Assembly (NCBI GenBank): GCA_002381945.1
Contig: DFXY01000052.1
Span: 81,896 to 137,217, forward strand
Direction: 5' to 3'
Source: Bacteriovoracaceae bacterium UBA4096
GTDB lineage: Bacteria; Bdellovibrionota; Bacteriovoracia; Bacteriovoracales; Bacteriovoracaceae
DNA: 55,322 nt
The notes beneath the pieces are model-generated. The model was given only the letters and a program-made list of their open reading frames with translations, was not told the DNA's origin and made no database searches. Positions 44,438 to 52,049 of this stretch are shown piece after piece. Position 1 is the first letter of the stretch, and the number at the start of each line of letters is the position of its first letter. The translations under genes were made by a program, and so were the position numbers.

Positions 44438-44466
44438 ATTTTAAGGGGGAAGGTCATGGCCGTCGA
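44438..44466 (-). promoter_or_regulatory. Predicted promoter of the opposing operon, leaderless
   Basis: On the minus strand TCGACG (44466-44461), 17-bp spacer and TAAAAT (44443-44438); the ATG at 44430 comes only 7 nt later. The -10 box and following T match the promoter of the forward operon (TAAAATT). Confidence 0.4.
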
Positions 44467-44539
44467 GAAGGGGCCGATTTTAACAATGATGGAGTATTTT
44501 GGTTTATCCCAGCTGGCTTTTGAGTTGCAAGACCATTAG
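44456..44539 (+). CDS. Possible 27-residue peptide gene
   Basis: ATG 44456 follows AAGGGGGAAGG at a workable distance and reads MAVEKGPILTMMEYFGLSQL to a TAG at 44537-44539. It lies in the divergent gap between Rieske oxygenase 3 and the GlsB-like gene, 30 bp before the latter. It could be a leader peptide or chance; no homologue is known to me. Confidence 0.3.
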   Translation: MAVEKGPILTMMEYFGLSQLAFELQDH

Positions 44540-44569
44540 CAAGTGTTTCCCACGGTCAAGGAGGCTTAT

Positions 44570-44833
44570 ATGCTTTGGACTTTAATTGTTGGACTTATCG
44601 TCGGCGCGATTGCGAAATTTTTAATGCCAGGTCGGGATCCAGGTGGATTCATTGTAACTATGCTACTAGGTGTTGCCGGAGCTTTTGTGGCCTACTTTAT
44701 CGGTAATTCTTTAGGTTGGTACACTGAAGGAGAACCTGCAGGTTTTGTGGCTTCAGTTATTGGGGCAATTATCCTACTTGCTATTTATCGTGCCGTCGTC
44801 AATAAGCGGCAGATTACCCATCGGGGAGTTTGA
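44570..44833 (+). CDS. GlsB/YeaQ/YmgE-type small membrane protein
   Basis: An 87-residue protein of three hydrophobic segments: LWTLIVGLIVGAIAKFLMPG, then GFIVTMLLGVAGAFVAYFIG and GFVASVIGAIILLAIYR. This is the 'transglycosylase-associated protein' family, small stress-induced membrane proteins. ATG 44570 follows a perfect AAGGAGG. The tail after YRAVVNKR is longer than usual, and the last 60 bp overlap the end of the convergent helicase gene. Confidence 0.92.
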   Translation: MLWTLIVGLIVGAIAKFLMPGRDPGGFIVTMLLGVAGAFVAYFIGNSLGWYTEGEPAGFVASVIGAIILLAIYRAVVNKRQITHRGV

Positions 44834-47206
44834 TTCCTCCCAGAAGTATCTGATGTCGTTCAAGATGCTTTTTGAAACCAGTTCCAGGGGAGATTCCTGA
44901 AACCAATCAAGAGGCAAAGACTGGCCGTAACTTTTTTCCAGGAAGCGGTCATCCATGAGAATGATAACCCCTTTATCAGTTTCAGAACGGATGACCCTTC
45001 CCGCGGCCTGAACGGCTTTGGCCATGGCAGGAAAAGTATAGGCATAATCAAAACCCGCCTGATAAGAAGTTTCATAATAATCTTTCATGCGTTCCCGTTC
45101 AAAATCAAAGCCCGGAAGTGGGGGCCCCACCACAAAAGCTCCAATCACCATATCGCCCGCATAATCCACTCCTTCAGAGAATACACCGCCCTGAACCGCA
45201 AAAAGTATCATAGAAGACTTCTGCAATTTAAGCAGATCTAATGTGGACTCAACTTCTTCATTCCTCATGAAGCGACTTTGTTTTAAAACTTTCACACCTT
45301 TGGGCGCCTGAAAGAGGTTTAAGACTTTTTCCATGAAATCAAAACTTGGGAAGAAGGCCAGATAGTTGCCGGTTTTTAAGCTCATGATCCGATTTATGGT
45401 TTCAGCAATTTTGGGGTAGTTTTGTTCCCGAACAGAATATTTAGTAGAGATTTGAGGAATGATTAAAACTTTGCGATTGCCTTTAGCAAAGGGCGACTCG
45501 AATTCTTCCTGAATTAAATGCTCCGGATTCAAGCCCGCCAGACGTGAATAATAATCAAAAGGTTTTAAAGTGGCGGAAAAAACCACCAGATTTTGAAAGT
45601 ACTCATATCGTTCTTTAATTAATTCAGAAGCATCACAACAGGTTATTTTCACCGTGTGATTCTTTCCATCATTTTGCCCGGTGACAAAAAACTGGGTTTG
45701 CTCAGGCGAAAGGTTTGCCAGAATTTCTGTAAACTCTCCCCAATAAAAAACCATTCTCAAAACAACATCACGGGCCTTGATTTCAGCATCGGAATCCAGG
45801 TAGGCGGACAAAAAAGATTTTAATTCTTCATTAACTGTTACAAAAACCTCAGCTTCCAGAACCAATTTTCTGGTTTCGCGCTCTGAAGGAGTCACATCCT
45901 TTAATGTCTCAAGACACAGGTCCAGGAGTTCCTCCCCCTCCTGCTTAAATCGTTTTGGTAGTCCTTCAAAGTCTTTTCGCATGCTATGGAGGGTAGCACT
46001 CGAGAGCACAGGAGAAAAATTTCCCATGGTTCGGGAAGGAAGGTTATGGGCCTCATCTATGACCAAATTAGGTTTTCCCTGTTGTTCAAAACCGCTGGCG
46101 CTGATTTTTCCCAGCACACCTTCGTGACCAAAAACATAGTTGTAGTCACAAATCACCGTATCGGCTTCTGGAATCGCTTCGAGCTGTAACTCAAATGGAC
46201 AAACCTCATATTTCATCCCGAGATTTTTCAACACCCGGGAAGTGAGTTTCTTTTTTCGACTAAGCTCATTTTTTAAGTCATGCGTGATTAATTTATCGTA
46301 ATAATCCCTGGCATATTCACAGTACTCAGGATTACATAAAGGTTCGGCCTTAAGGCACATCTTACTTTTAGCAGTAATGGTTAAAGACTTGGTAGTACAG
46401 CCTTTGGCCTGAAGCTTTTCCACCGCTTCTTCCGCCACGCTTTGCTGGCTGTTTTTAGGCGTTAGATAAATCACTCTTTGTCCGCGTTTTAAGGCTTCTT
46501 TCAAAGAGGGATAAAGCACTCCCATTGTTTTCCCTAAACCGGTAGGTGCTTGCAACATCATTTTCTTCCCAAGACACATACCTTTTTCAATAAAGGCTAT
46601 GAGCTCCATCTGACCGGAGCGTGGCCTTGGAAAAGGAAAAGGCATATTTTCTGAAAGTTTCATTCTTCTAAGGAGCCTTTTTTCGGCCTTAATAGCTTCT
46701 TTCACCAGCTCATCCAAACGACGGGCAAGCCACCCTTCGTATTCTTTCAAGTCCCAATAAACATCAACATCCATGCTCTCTTCCCTTCGGGAGGAAATGA
46801 GATGAAAACTCAGAACTGGCTTTTGAGCATTCTCCAGCCAATAAAAGTAACCGTAAGTCAAAAGCTGCAGATAATAAGGATGGTCGAGTCTTTTATCTTT
46901 TAATTTTCTTGAGAGCTCAAAGATATTAAAGCTGGATTTGATTTCTTCAATATGTGGTTTCTCACCAGGAATAAAACCATCCAGTCGTCCATGAACTTCA
47001 AAACGATATTGATCTTTCTCAAAGACCCAAGAAAGTGGCAGTTCGCTTTGATAATCCAGAATTTCAAGCTTGCGGGCCTTTTGCACTTTTTGATGAAGTT
47101 CCATCCCTTGTTGCAGGGATGTTCCCATACCAGAGGAAGGTTCAATACTACCTCTCATAGGAGTCGGAACTGCAAATTCCTGAACGGAAAGCCTGATGAT
47201 TTTCAT
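44774..47206 (-). CDS. XPD/DinG-type FeS helicase fused to N-terminal PD-(D/E)XK nuclease
   Basis: An 810-residue DNA repair enzyme. Residues 30-120 have the RecB/Cas4 nuclease motifs: H38, D76 (GRLDG), E88-x-K90 (EEIKS) and Q114-x3-Y118 (QLLTY). The helicase follows: Walker A APTGLGKT (220-227), four cysteines C284, C291, C296, C336 for a [4Fe-4S] cluster, DEAH at 384-387, then FSATL and motif VI near AAGRVIRSE. It would unwind 5'-3' and may cut DNA. It is coupled by ATGA to the MBL exonuclease gene, suggesting one processing pathway. Confidence 0.87.
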   Translation of the reverse strand: MKIIRLSVQEFAVPTPMRGSIEPSSGMGTSLQQGMELHQKVQKARKLEILDYQSELPLSWVFEKDQYRFEVHGRLDGFIPGEKPHIEEIKSSFNIFELSRKLKDKRLDHPYYLQLLTYGYFYWLENAQKPVLSFHLISSRREESMDVDVYWDLKEYEGWLARRLDELVKEAIKAEKRLLRRMKLSENMPFPFPRPRSGQMELIAFIEKGMCLGKKMMLQAPTGLGKTMGVLYPSLKEALKRGQRVIYLTPKNSQQSVAEEAVEKLQAKGCTTKSLTITAKSKMCLKAEPLCNPEYCEYARDYYDKLITHDLKNELSRKKKLTSRVLKNLGMKYEVCPFELQLEAIPEADTVICDYNYVFGHEGVLGKISASGFEQQGKPNLVIDEAHNLPSRTMGNFSPVLSSATLHSMRKDFEGLPKRFKQEGEELLDLCLETLKDVTPSERETRKLVLEAEVFVTVNEELKSFLSAYLDSDAEIKARDVVLRMVFYWGEFTEILANLSPEQTQFFVTGQNDGKNHTVKITCCDASELIKERYEYFQNLVVFSATLKPFDYYSRLAGLNPEHLIQEEFESPFAKGNRKVLIIPQISTKYSVREQNYPKIAETINRIMSLKTGNYLAFFPSFDFMEKVLNLFQAPKGVKVLKQSRFMRNEEVESTLDLLKLQKSSMILFAVQGGVFSEGVDYAGDMVIGAFVVGPPLPGFDFERERMKDYYETSYQAGFDYAYTFPAMAKAVQAAGRVIRSETDKGVIILMDDRFLEKSYGQSLPLDWFQESPLELVSKSILNDIRYFWEESNSPMGNLPLIDDGTINSK

Positions 47207-48216
47207 ATTAAAACCAGATTTTCACCAGGCTTCGGAGTGAATAATTCAATATCAAGATCGGCAATCGGATGGGCCTCAATGCCTTGGCGCTTAAGGTGGC
47301 GAACTAATGCCCCATCCCGATGCTGTACGTACACTTTTTTAGCACCTGTTTCTTTGATGGTGAGATTAAGATCATTCCAATCAGCGTGATCAGACATCAC
47401 AAAACCACGATCATAACCACCCCGACCGGAATTCTGCATCCAGCCCGAAGCAAAAGCGGTTTTATATTCTCCTAAAAGATGAACCCAATTTTCTTTAAGA
47501 ATAGAAGGTGGTGCCAGAATTAATTCACCAGTGAGCTCTCTCTCATTTAAGACTTCAGTTCTTGCCATATTTCTCATCTGCCTTCGGTAACAATCAGTCA
47601 GTTCATCAATCGTGTGGTGAATGATTACTGGTTTATGCGCGTAGGGATGGAGTTCTGCCAGAATTCTTTGGGCCTTACCTAAAGAATATCCAAACAGAAT
47701 TGAATTGATTCCTTGCTTTTCATTTTCGAGCCACCAATCATGCATCATCTGCCCATGGTTGATGTTTTTCTGCCAGACAAATTTTGGAGTTCCAAAAGTG
47801 GCTTCAGTAATAAATATATCACAGGGCACAGATTCAAAAGGATCACAGCTGGGATCCCGATCTCTTTTATAATCCCCGGAGGCGACCCAAACTTCACCAT
47901 CCAGCTCCACCCTGACCTGAGCAGATCCCAGAATGTGGCCGGCGGAATGAAGACTGATTTTAACTTTACCCAGGTGAAAACTTTCACCGTATTGATATGT
48001 CTCAACTTCAATTTTTTTACCAAGCCTGGTTTTTAAAAGTTCTGCTCCACTTTCTTCACAAATGTATTTTTTGCTTCCGCGACGGGCATGATCAGAATGG
48101 GCATGGGTGATGATCGCAACATCCACGGCACGATGAGGATCGATATAAAAATCTCCAGCAGCACAATAGAGTCCCTTGGGAGTCCAGGTGATGAGAGGAA
48201 TTTTGGGGAAAAACAT
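47203..48216 (-). CDS. MBL-fold DNA exonuclease (ligase-associated exonuclease-like)
   Basis: A 337-residue metallo-beta-lactamase-fold nuclease. Metal site HAHSDHA (H38, H40, D42, H43), then SAGHILGSAQV, SGDYKRD, YSLGKAQR and MSDHADW, which together match the 'ligase-associated DNA exonuclease' subfamily, also annotated as mRNA 3'-end processing-like. In other bacteria it sits with an Lhr-type helicase and an ATP-dependent ligase. Here its partner is an FeS helicase-nuclease, translationally coupled downstream. Confidence 0.85.
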   Translation of the reverse strand: MFFPKIPLITWTPKGLYCAAGDFYIDPHRAVDVAIITHAHSDHARRGSKKYICEESGAELLKTRLGKKIEVETYQYGESFHLGKVKISLHSAGHILGSAQVRVELDGEVWVASGDYKRDRDPSCDPFESVPCDIFITEATFGTPKFVWQKNINHGQMMHDWWLENEKQGINSILFGYSLGKAQRILAELHPYAHKPVIIHHTIDELTDCYRRQMRNMARTEVLNERELTGELILAPPSILKENWVHLLGEYKTAFASGWMQNSGRGGYDRGFVMSDHADWNDLNLTIKETGAKKVYVQHRDGALVRHLKRQGIEAHPIADLDIELFTPKPGENLVLI

Positions 48217-48380
48217 AAACGGATTTTTACATAACGGAGAATGAAACTCAAGGAACCTTGTGCATCAAGCTTGGAAGAACAGGCGATTCATGACGGAAGC
48301 ACTCCTGAATGACTCCACTGGCATTCACAGGAACTTCATTCTATCAAATACTTGTCTGGAGATTGATCAAGGAGCCTTCC

Positions 48381-49280
48381 ATGAAAATCCATCATTTAAA
48401 CTGTGCCACCTGCTGTCCGCTGGGAGGTCACCTGATGGATGGTATTACTCCTGGAATAGGGCCCGCTAAATTAGTCTGCCATACGCTTTTAATAGAAAGT
48501 GAGCAGGGTTTAGTTTTAATTGACACTGGTTTAGGTCTGCACGATGTTCATTATCCTAAAGAACGAATCAGTGGTTTTTTCAGAAAAGTATTAAGACCCA
48601 TGCTACTGGAAAGTGAAACCGCCGTTTATCAGATTAAGCAATTAGGATTTGATCCGTCCGATGTCCGCCATATAATCCTGACTCACCTGGATTTTGATCA
48701 TGCTGGTGGCATTGATGATTTTCCTAATGCCACTGTTCACCTGATGCATGCCGAACGGCTCGCTTCCATGAAAAGAAATACGTTTATTTCCAAAGGTCGT
48801 TACAGACCTTCACAATTAAAAAACTCGAAACAGTGGATTACCTATTATCCGGAAGGTGAACGTTGGTATGATTTCCAATGTGTCAGAGGATTAAAAGGTT
48901 TGCCTCCACAAATCCTCTTGGTCCCTTTAGTTGGACACACCGAAGGTCACACTGGAGTGGCAATTGAAACTGATAAAGGGTGGCTACTTCATGCAGGAGA
49001 CGCTTACTTTTACCGGGGCGAACTCGATAAAAAATATCACTGCCCCCCTGGGCTCAATGCTTATCAAAAAATGATGGAAGTGAACCGTGACATGCGCCTT
49101 ATGAATCAGCAACGCCTTCGTCATCTTGCACAGAACTATGCTCATGAGATAACCATTTTTTCTGCTCATGATGCTATTGAATATTTGTCCCTGAGGGAAA
49201 GTGGTGAAAGTTACATGCTCTCAACTACTCATAAGCCTCAGAATTTAAACGATGATTTAGCGGGATTAGGTTTGAGTTGA
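48381..49280 (+). CDS. MBL-fold hydrolase, lactonase-like
   Basis: A 299-residue metallo-hydrolase from ATG 48381 (SD AAGGAG). The frame extends 24 codons upstream but without SD. The metal motif is THLDFDHAGG (H102, D104, D106, H107), with later histidines in LVGHTEGHTG and FSAHDA, and an Asp in LHAGDAYF. The opening HHLNCATCCPLGGHLMDG is a family mark. This group includes N-acyl-homoserine lactonase-like enzymes, but quorum quenching is not shown. It is divergent from the exonuclease gene. Confidence 0.85.
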   Translation: MKIHHLNCATCCPLGGHLMDGITPGIGPAKLVCHTLLIESEQGLVLIDTGLGLHDVHYPKERISGFFRKVLRPMLLESETAVYQIKQLGFDPSDVRHIILTHLDFDHAGGIDDFPNATVHLMHAERLASMKRNTFISKGRYRPSQLKNSKQWITYYPEGERWYDFQCVRGLKGLPPQILLVPLVGHTEGHTGVAIETDKGWLLHAGDAYFYRGELDKKYHCPPGLNAYQKMMEVNRDMRLMNQQRLRHLAQNYAHEITIFSAHDAIEYLSLRESGESYMLSTTHKPQNLNDDLAGLGLS

Positions 49281-49382
49281 ACTTATTACTCATCTTCTCC
49301 TTAAGAATATTTTAAGTGTGCTTTCTAAAATTTATAGTGTTACTTAGATTTAGTCGTGTCGAGTATCTTGTGTAATTCCACC

Positions 49383-49417
49383 CATGGTCCTCTTTACGCT
49401 AAATAAGCCTTAGGAGG
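49383..49417 (+). promoter_or_regulatory. Leader element of the first RRM gene
   Basis: CATGGTCCTCT (49383-49393) lies 17 nt before the SD TAGGAGG (49411-49417). Its CCTC can pair with GAGG of the SD. A near copy precedes the second RRM gene. Confidence 0.35.
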
Positions 49418-49421
49418 TTTT

Positions 49422-49757
49422 ATGGGTAAGAAAATTTATGTTGGTAATCTTCCATTCACAGCAACTAGCGAATCACTTTCAGAAGTATTCGGGGCCTACG
49501 GAGCTGTTGATTCATCAAAAATCATCACAGACAGAGATACTGGTCGTTCAAAAGGTTTCGGCTTTATTGAAATGAGTGATTCAGCTGCAGCTGACACTGC
49601 CATTGAAAAACTTAATGGTTCAGATCTTGGAGGCCGTTCATTGACTGTTAATGAGGCCCGTCCAATGGAAAAGCGTGAAGGCGGATTCAGTGGAGGTCGT
49701 GGCGGTAACGGTGGAAACCGGGATCGTGATAGCCGTCAATCTGGTGGCCGTTGGTAA
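49422..49757 (+). CDS. RRM-type RNA-binding protein with Gly-rich tail
   Basis: A 111-residue protein with one RNA recognition motif: RNP2 IYVGNLPF (residues 5-12) and RNP1 SKGFGFIEM (about 46-54). From residue 84 the tail is Gly/Arg-rich (GGFSGGRGGNGGNRDRD). Such bacterial RRM proteins resemble cyanobacterial Rbp proteins and act on RNA, often in cold or stress. SD TAGGAGG precedes the ATG and a terminator follows. The next gene is a paralogue. Confidence 0.93.
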   Translation: MGKKIYVGNLPFTATSESLSEVFGAYGAVDSSKIITDRDTGRSKGFGFIEMSDSAAADTAIEKLNGSDLGGRSLTVNEARPMEKREGGFSGGRGGNGGNRDRDSRQSGGRW

Positions 49758-49782
49758 TTTTTTCTCACATTTAAAAAGCCCG

Positions 49783-49806
49783 GAAGCCCTCCTTTTGGAG
49801 GGCTTC
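49783..49806 (+). terminator. Rho-independent-type terminator after the first RRM gene
   Basis: GAAGCCCTCC (49783-49792) pairs perfectly with GGAGGGCTTC (49797-49806) around a TTTT loop, followed by TTATTT. It is 26 bp after the stop codon. Confidence 0.8.
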
Positions 49807-50008
49807 TTATTTAAAAAACAGCAACTCCTTGGATTCAATGACATTTTGCGCCGTTTCCCGAAATAGGGAAATTAAATGGTTTAAGGCCTTTTCTTAAAAA
49901 TACCTTTAAATTTTATAACCCTTTAAAATTGTGCTATGCTTAGATCAGATTTTAGTGCTATTTATTTCTCAATTATTGTCGCTGTAAGTGTTCTTCGAGC
50001 GGGTTGCT

Positions 50009-50046
50009 CATGATCCTCTGAAAGCGCGTCCCTGGCCTTAAGGAGG
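50009..50046 (+). promoter_or_regulatory. Leader element of the second RRM gene
   Basis: CATGATCCTCT (50009-50019) lies 20 nt before the SD AAGGAGG (50040-50046). It matches the element before the first RRM gene at 10 of 11 positions, while sequence between the element and the SD differs. Confidence 0.35.
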
Positions 50047-50051
50047 TTTTT

Positions 50052-50426
50052 ATGGGTAACAAAATTTACGTTGGTAACTTACCGTTCTCTGCTACTAGCG
50101 AATCACTAAACGAAATGTTCTCAAAATTCGGTACAGTTGATTCTGCAAAAATCGTTATGGACAGAGACACTGGCCGTTCAAAAGGCTTCGGCTTTGTTGA
50201 AATGTCTTCTGGTGACGAAGCTGCTGCAGCTATCGAAAAACTAAATGGTTCAGACCTTGGTGGTCGTTCATTGGTTGTTAACGAAGCTCGTCCTATGGAG
50301 CCACGTACTGGTGGTTTCGGCGGCGGCCGTGGCGGCGATCGTGGTGGAGACCGCGGTGGACGTGGTGGTTTCGGTGGAGGCCGTGGTGGCGATCGCGGTG
50401 GAGACCGTGGTGGAAACCGTTGGTAA
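50052..50426 (+). CDS. RRM-type RNA-binding protein with RGG-box tail
   Basis: A 124-residue paralogue of the preceding gene: RNP2 IYVGNLPF and RNP1 SKGFGFVEM. From residue 87 the tail consists of GGFGGGRGGDRGGDRGG-type units, two near copies, ending NRW, like a eukaryotic RGG box. The tail should favour RNA binding and possibly condensation. The domain order and length suggest a recent duplication followed by tail growth. It has its own leader, SD and terminator. Confidence 0.93.
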   Translation: MGNKIYVGNLPFSATSESLNEMFSKFGTVDSAKIVMDRDTGRSKGFGFVEMSSGDEAAAAIEKLNGSDLGGRSLVVNEARPMEPRTGGFGGGRGGDRGGDRGGRGGFGGGRGGDRGGDRGGNRW

Positions 50427-50455
50427 TACCAGCTTTCAATTAAATTGAAAAAATT

Positions 50456-50483
50456 AGGCCCTCGCAAGAGGGCCTTTTTTTTT
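50456..50483 (+). terminator. Rho-independent terminator with GNRA loop
   Basis: AGGCCCTC and GAGGGCCT pair perfectly around a GCAA tetraloop and are followed by a run of nine T (50475-50483). It ends the second RRM gene. Confidence 0.92.
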
Positions 50484-50496
50484 GTAACGTTACTCT

Positions 50497-51417
50497 ATGA
50501 TAAGTAACGATCTTCTCCCGAACAGGGATTTTTCCTGGTATGACGTTCAAGAACCCCGAAGTGAAGACTTCGAAGCGCTTTCTGTAAAATTCAATCTACC
50601 TACCCTTCTGCTACAAGATACTTTAAGACCTGAGCACTTACCTAAGTACGAATGTACCGATGAAGATCATTTCTTACTGATGAGAAGTTTTGATCCGGAA
50701 AGTGAATCTGAGGCCACCAGTGTGCAGGATCTCACCCGAAAAATTGCTTTTTACATTACTAAAGACCGTTTACTGACAATTCACCGAGTGAAACTTGATT
50801 ATGTGGACAACACAGTTGAAAAAAATAAAAAATTAACAACTACACAATCCGTCCACGGCCTGGTTCATCAACTGGCCTTGGCGATCATTCGCACTTATGA
50901 GACACCTATCAGTAATCTTCAGGATCAGTATGATGATTTTGAATCTGATATACTCTCTAAAAAGCTTGAACATCTGGGGACCACCCGGATTTATCATTTT
51001 CGTCGTCAGCTCTTTGTGCTTAAGCGAATTATAAAACAAACTAACGATGCACTTTATCGATCTAAAGACTTCTGGGAAGAAGATTACTCATCCATGCTTC
51101 AGGATTTGAAAGAAAATCTGGACCAGATTTACTTTCAGCTTGATGAAATCTCAGATAATTTTGAACACCTTTTTCAATTGCATATTGCCCTGAATGATCA
51201 GAGGGCCAATGGTGTGATGAAAGTTTTGACAGTTTTTTCGACAGTTTTATTACCTCTGAACTTTCTGGCCTCCTTTTATGGGATGAACTTTACTCAGCTT
51301 CCAGGTCTGGAATCCTGGCACGCGCTTCTGTTCCTAACCTTTGTCATGTTTTTCATGAGTCTAACTGCTATTTGGTATTTTAAAAGAAAGGGCTGGTTTA
51401 CAACAGCACGTGAATAA
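50497..51417 (+). CDS. CorA-family divalent cation transporter
   Basis: A 306-residue inner-membrane channel for Mg2+ or related ions. The signature YGMNF lies at the end of the first of two C-terminal helices (LLPLNFLASFYGMNF, then LLFLTFVMFFMSLTAIWYF). The cytoplasmic N-terminal part is alpha/beta with a long coiled stalk (TPISNLQDQYDDF). Whether it is CorA or ZntB-like cannot be decided. The HD-domain gene begins 2 bp after its stop. Confidence 0.9.
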   Translation: MISNDLLPNRDFSWYDVQEPRSEDFEALSVKFNLPTLLLQDTLRPEHLPKYECTDEDHFLLMRSFDPESESEATSVQDLTRKIAFYITKDRLLTIHRVKLDYVDNTVEKNKKLTTTQSVHGLVHQLALAIIRTYETPISNLQDQYDDFESDILSKKLEHLGTTRIYHFRRQLFVLKRIIKQTNDALYRSKDFWEEDYSSMLQDLKENLDQIYFQLDEISDNFEHLFQLHIALNDQRANGVMKVLTVFSTVLLPLNFLASFYGMNFTQLPGLESWHALLFLTFVMFFMSLTAIWYFKRKGWFTTARE

Positions 51418-51419
51418 AT

Positions 51420-52049
51420 ATGAATCGAATTAAAGACCTTATTCCCTTGGTGAAACCTTATTATCAATCAACTGATCCCGCCCATGATTGGGCCCATGTG
51501 GGAAGAGTTATAAGAACTGCCCGTGAGCTAGCAACAGATATGGATGTTAATCTCCCCTGTATCCTGGCCGGTGTCTACTGCCACGATCTGATTAATCTTC
51601 CCAAGGATCATCCAGACCGAAAGAATGCTTCATCCTTGTCTGCTATCGAAGCGAGGCTTCTGCTGATTAAAGTTGGTTTTAATGAAAGTGAAATCGAAAT
51701 CATCACCAAGGCCATCGTTGAACATAGTTTCTCCAAAGGTTTAAGACCCTCTTGTCTGGAAGCTGAGATCGTTCAGGATGCTGACCGTCTGGACGCACTG
51801 GGATCTATTGGCATCCTCCGTTGTGCTGCCGTTAATGCTCAGATGGGCTCAGCTTTTTATGATCCCTTTGATCCTTTAGCGCAGATGCGGGAACTCGATG
51901 ATGGATCATTTATGCTAGACCATTACTTCGTGAAACTCTTCAAGCTTCCGGATCTCATGAATACGCCTAAGGCCCGTGCTCTGGGACATGCTCGGGTTGA
52001 ATTCATGAAGAAGTTTATTGATGAGCTAATCAGCGAAATCCGTGATTAA
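51420..52049 (+). CDS. HD-domain phosphohydrolase
   Basis: A 209-residue soluble metal-dependent phosphohydrolase of the YedJ-like group. The HD residues are H in HDWAHVGR, the HD pair in YCHDLINL, H in VEHSFSKG and D in QDADRLDALG. Substrate unknown, perhaps a nucleotide. It begins two bases after the corA stop, so they form one transcript, and its stop overlaps the MFS gene by 4 bp tail to tail. Confidence 0.9.
   Translation: MNRIKDLIPLVKPYYQSTDPAHDWAHVGRVIRTARELATDMDVNLPCILAGVYCHDLINLPKDHPDRKNASSLSAIEARLLLIKVGFNESEIEIITKAIVEHSFSKGLRPSCLEAEIVQDADRLDALGSIGILRCAAVNAQMGSAFYDPFDPLAQMRELDDGSFMLDHYFVKLFKLPDLMNTPKARALGHARVEFMKKFIDELISEIRD

Noticed and set aside
48237..48311. 23-codon ORF before the lactonase-like gene
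   Set aside because: The G-rich stretch is too close to the ATG to be a ribosome-binding site and the sequence has no coding character.
48381..49280. Confident quorum-quenching AHL lactonase
   Set aside because: The metal motif fits, but many MBL hydrolases share it and no quorum-sensing genes are nearby; only a lactonase-like call is given.
50066..50467. Proline-rich 133-codon ORF antisense to the second RRM gene
   Set aside because: It is the reverse reading of the GGR/RGG codons, has no SD and mirrors the RRM gene and its terminator.
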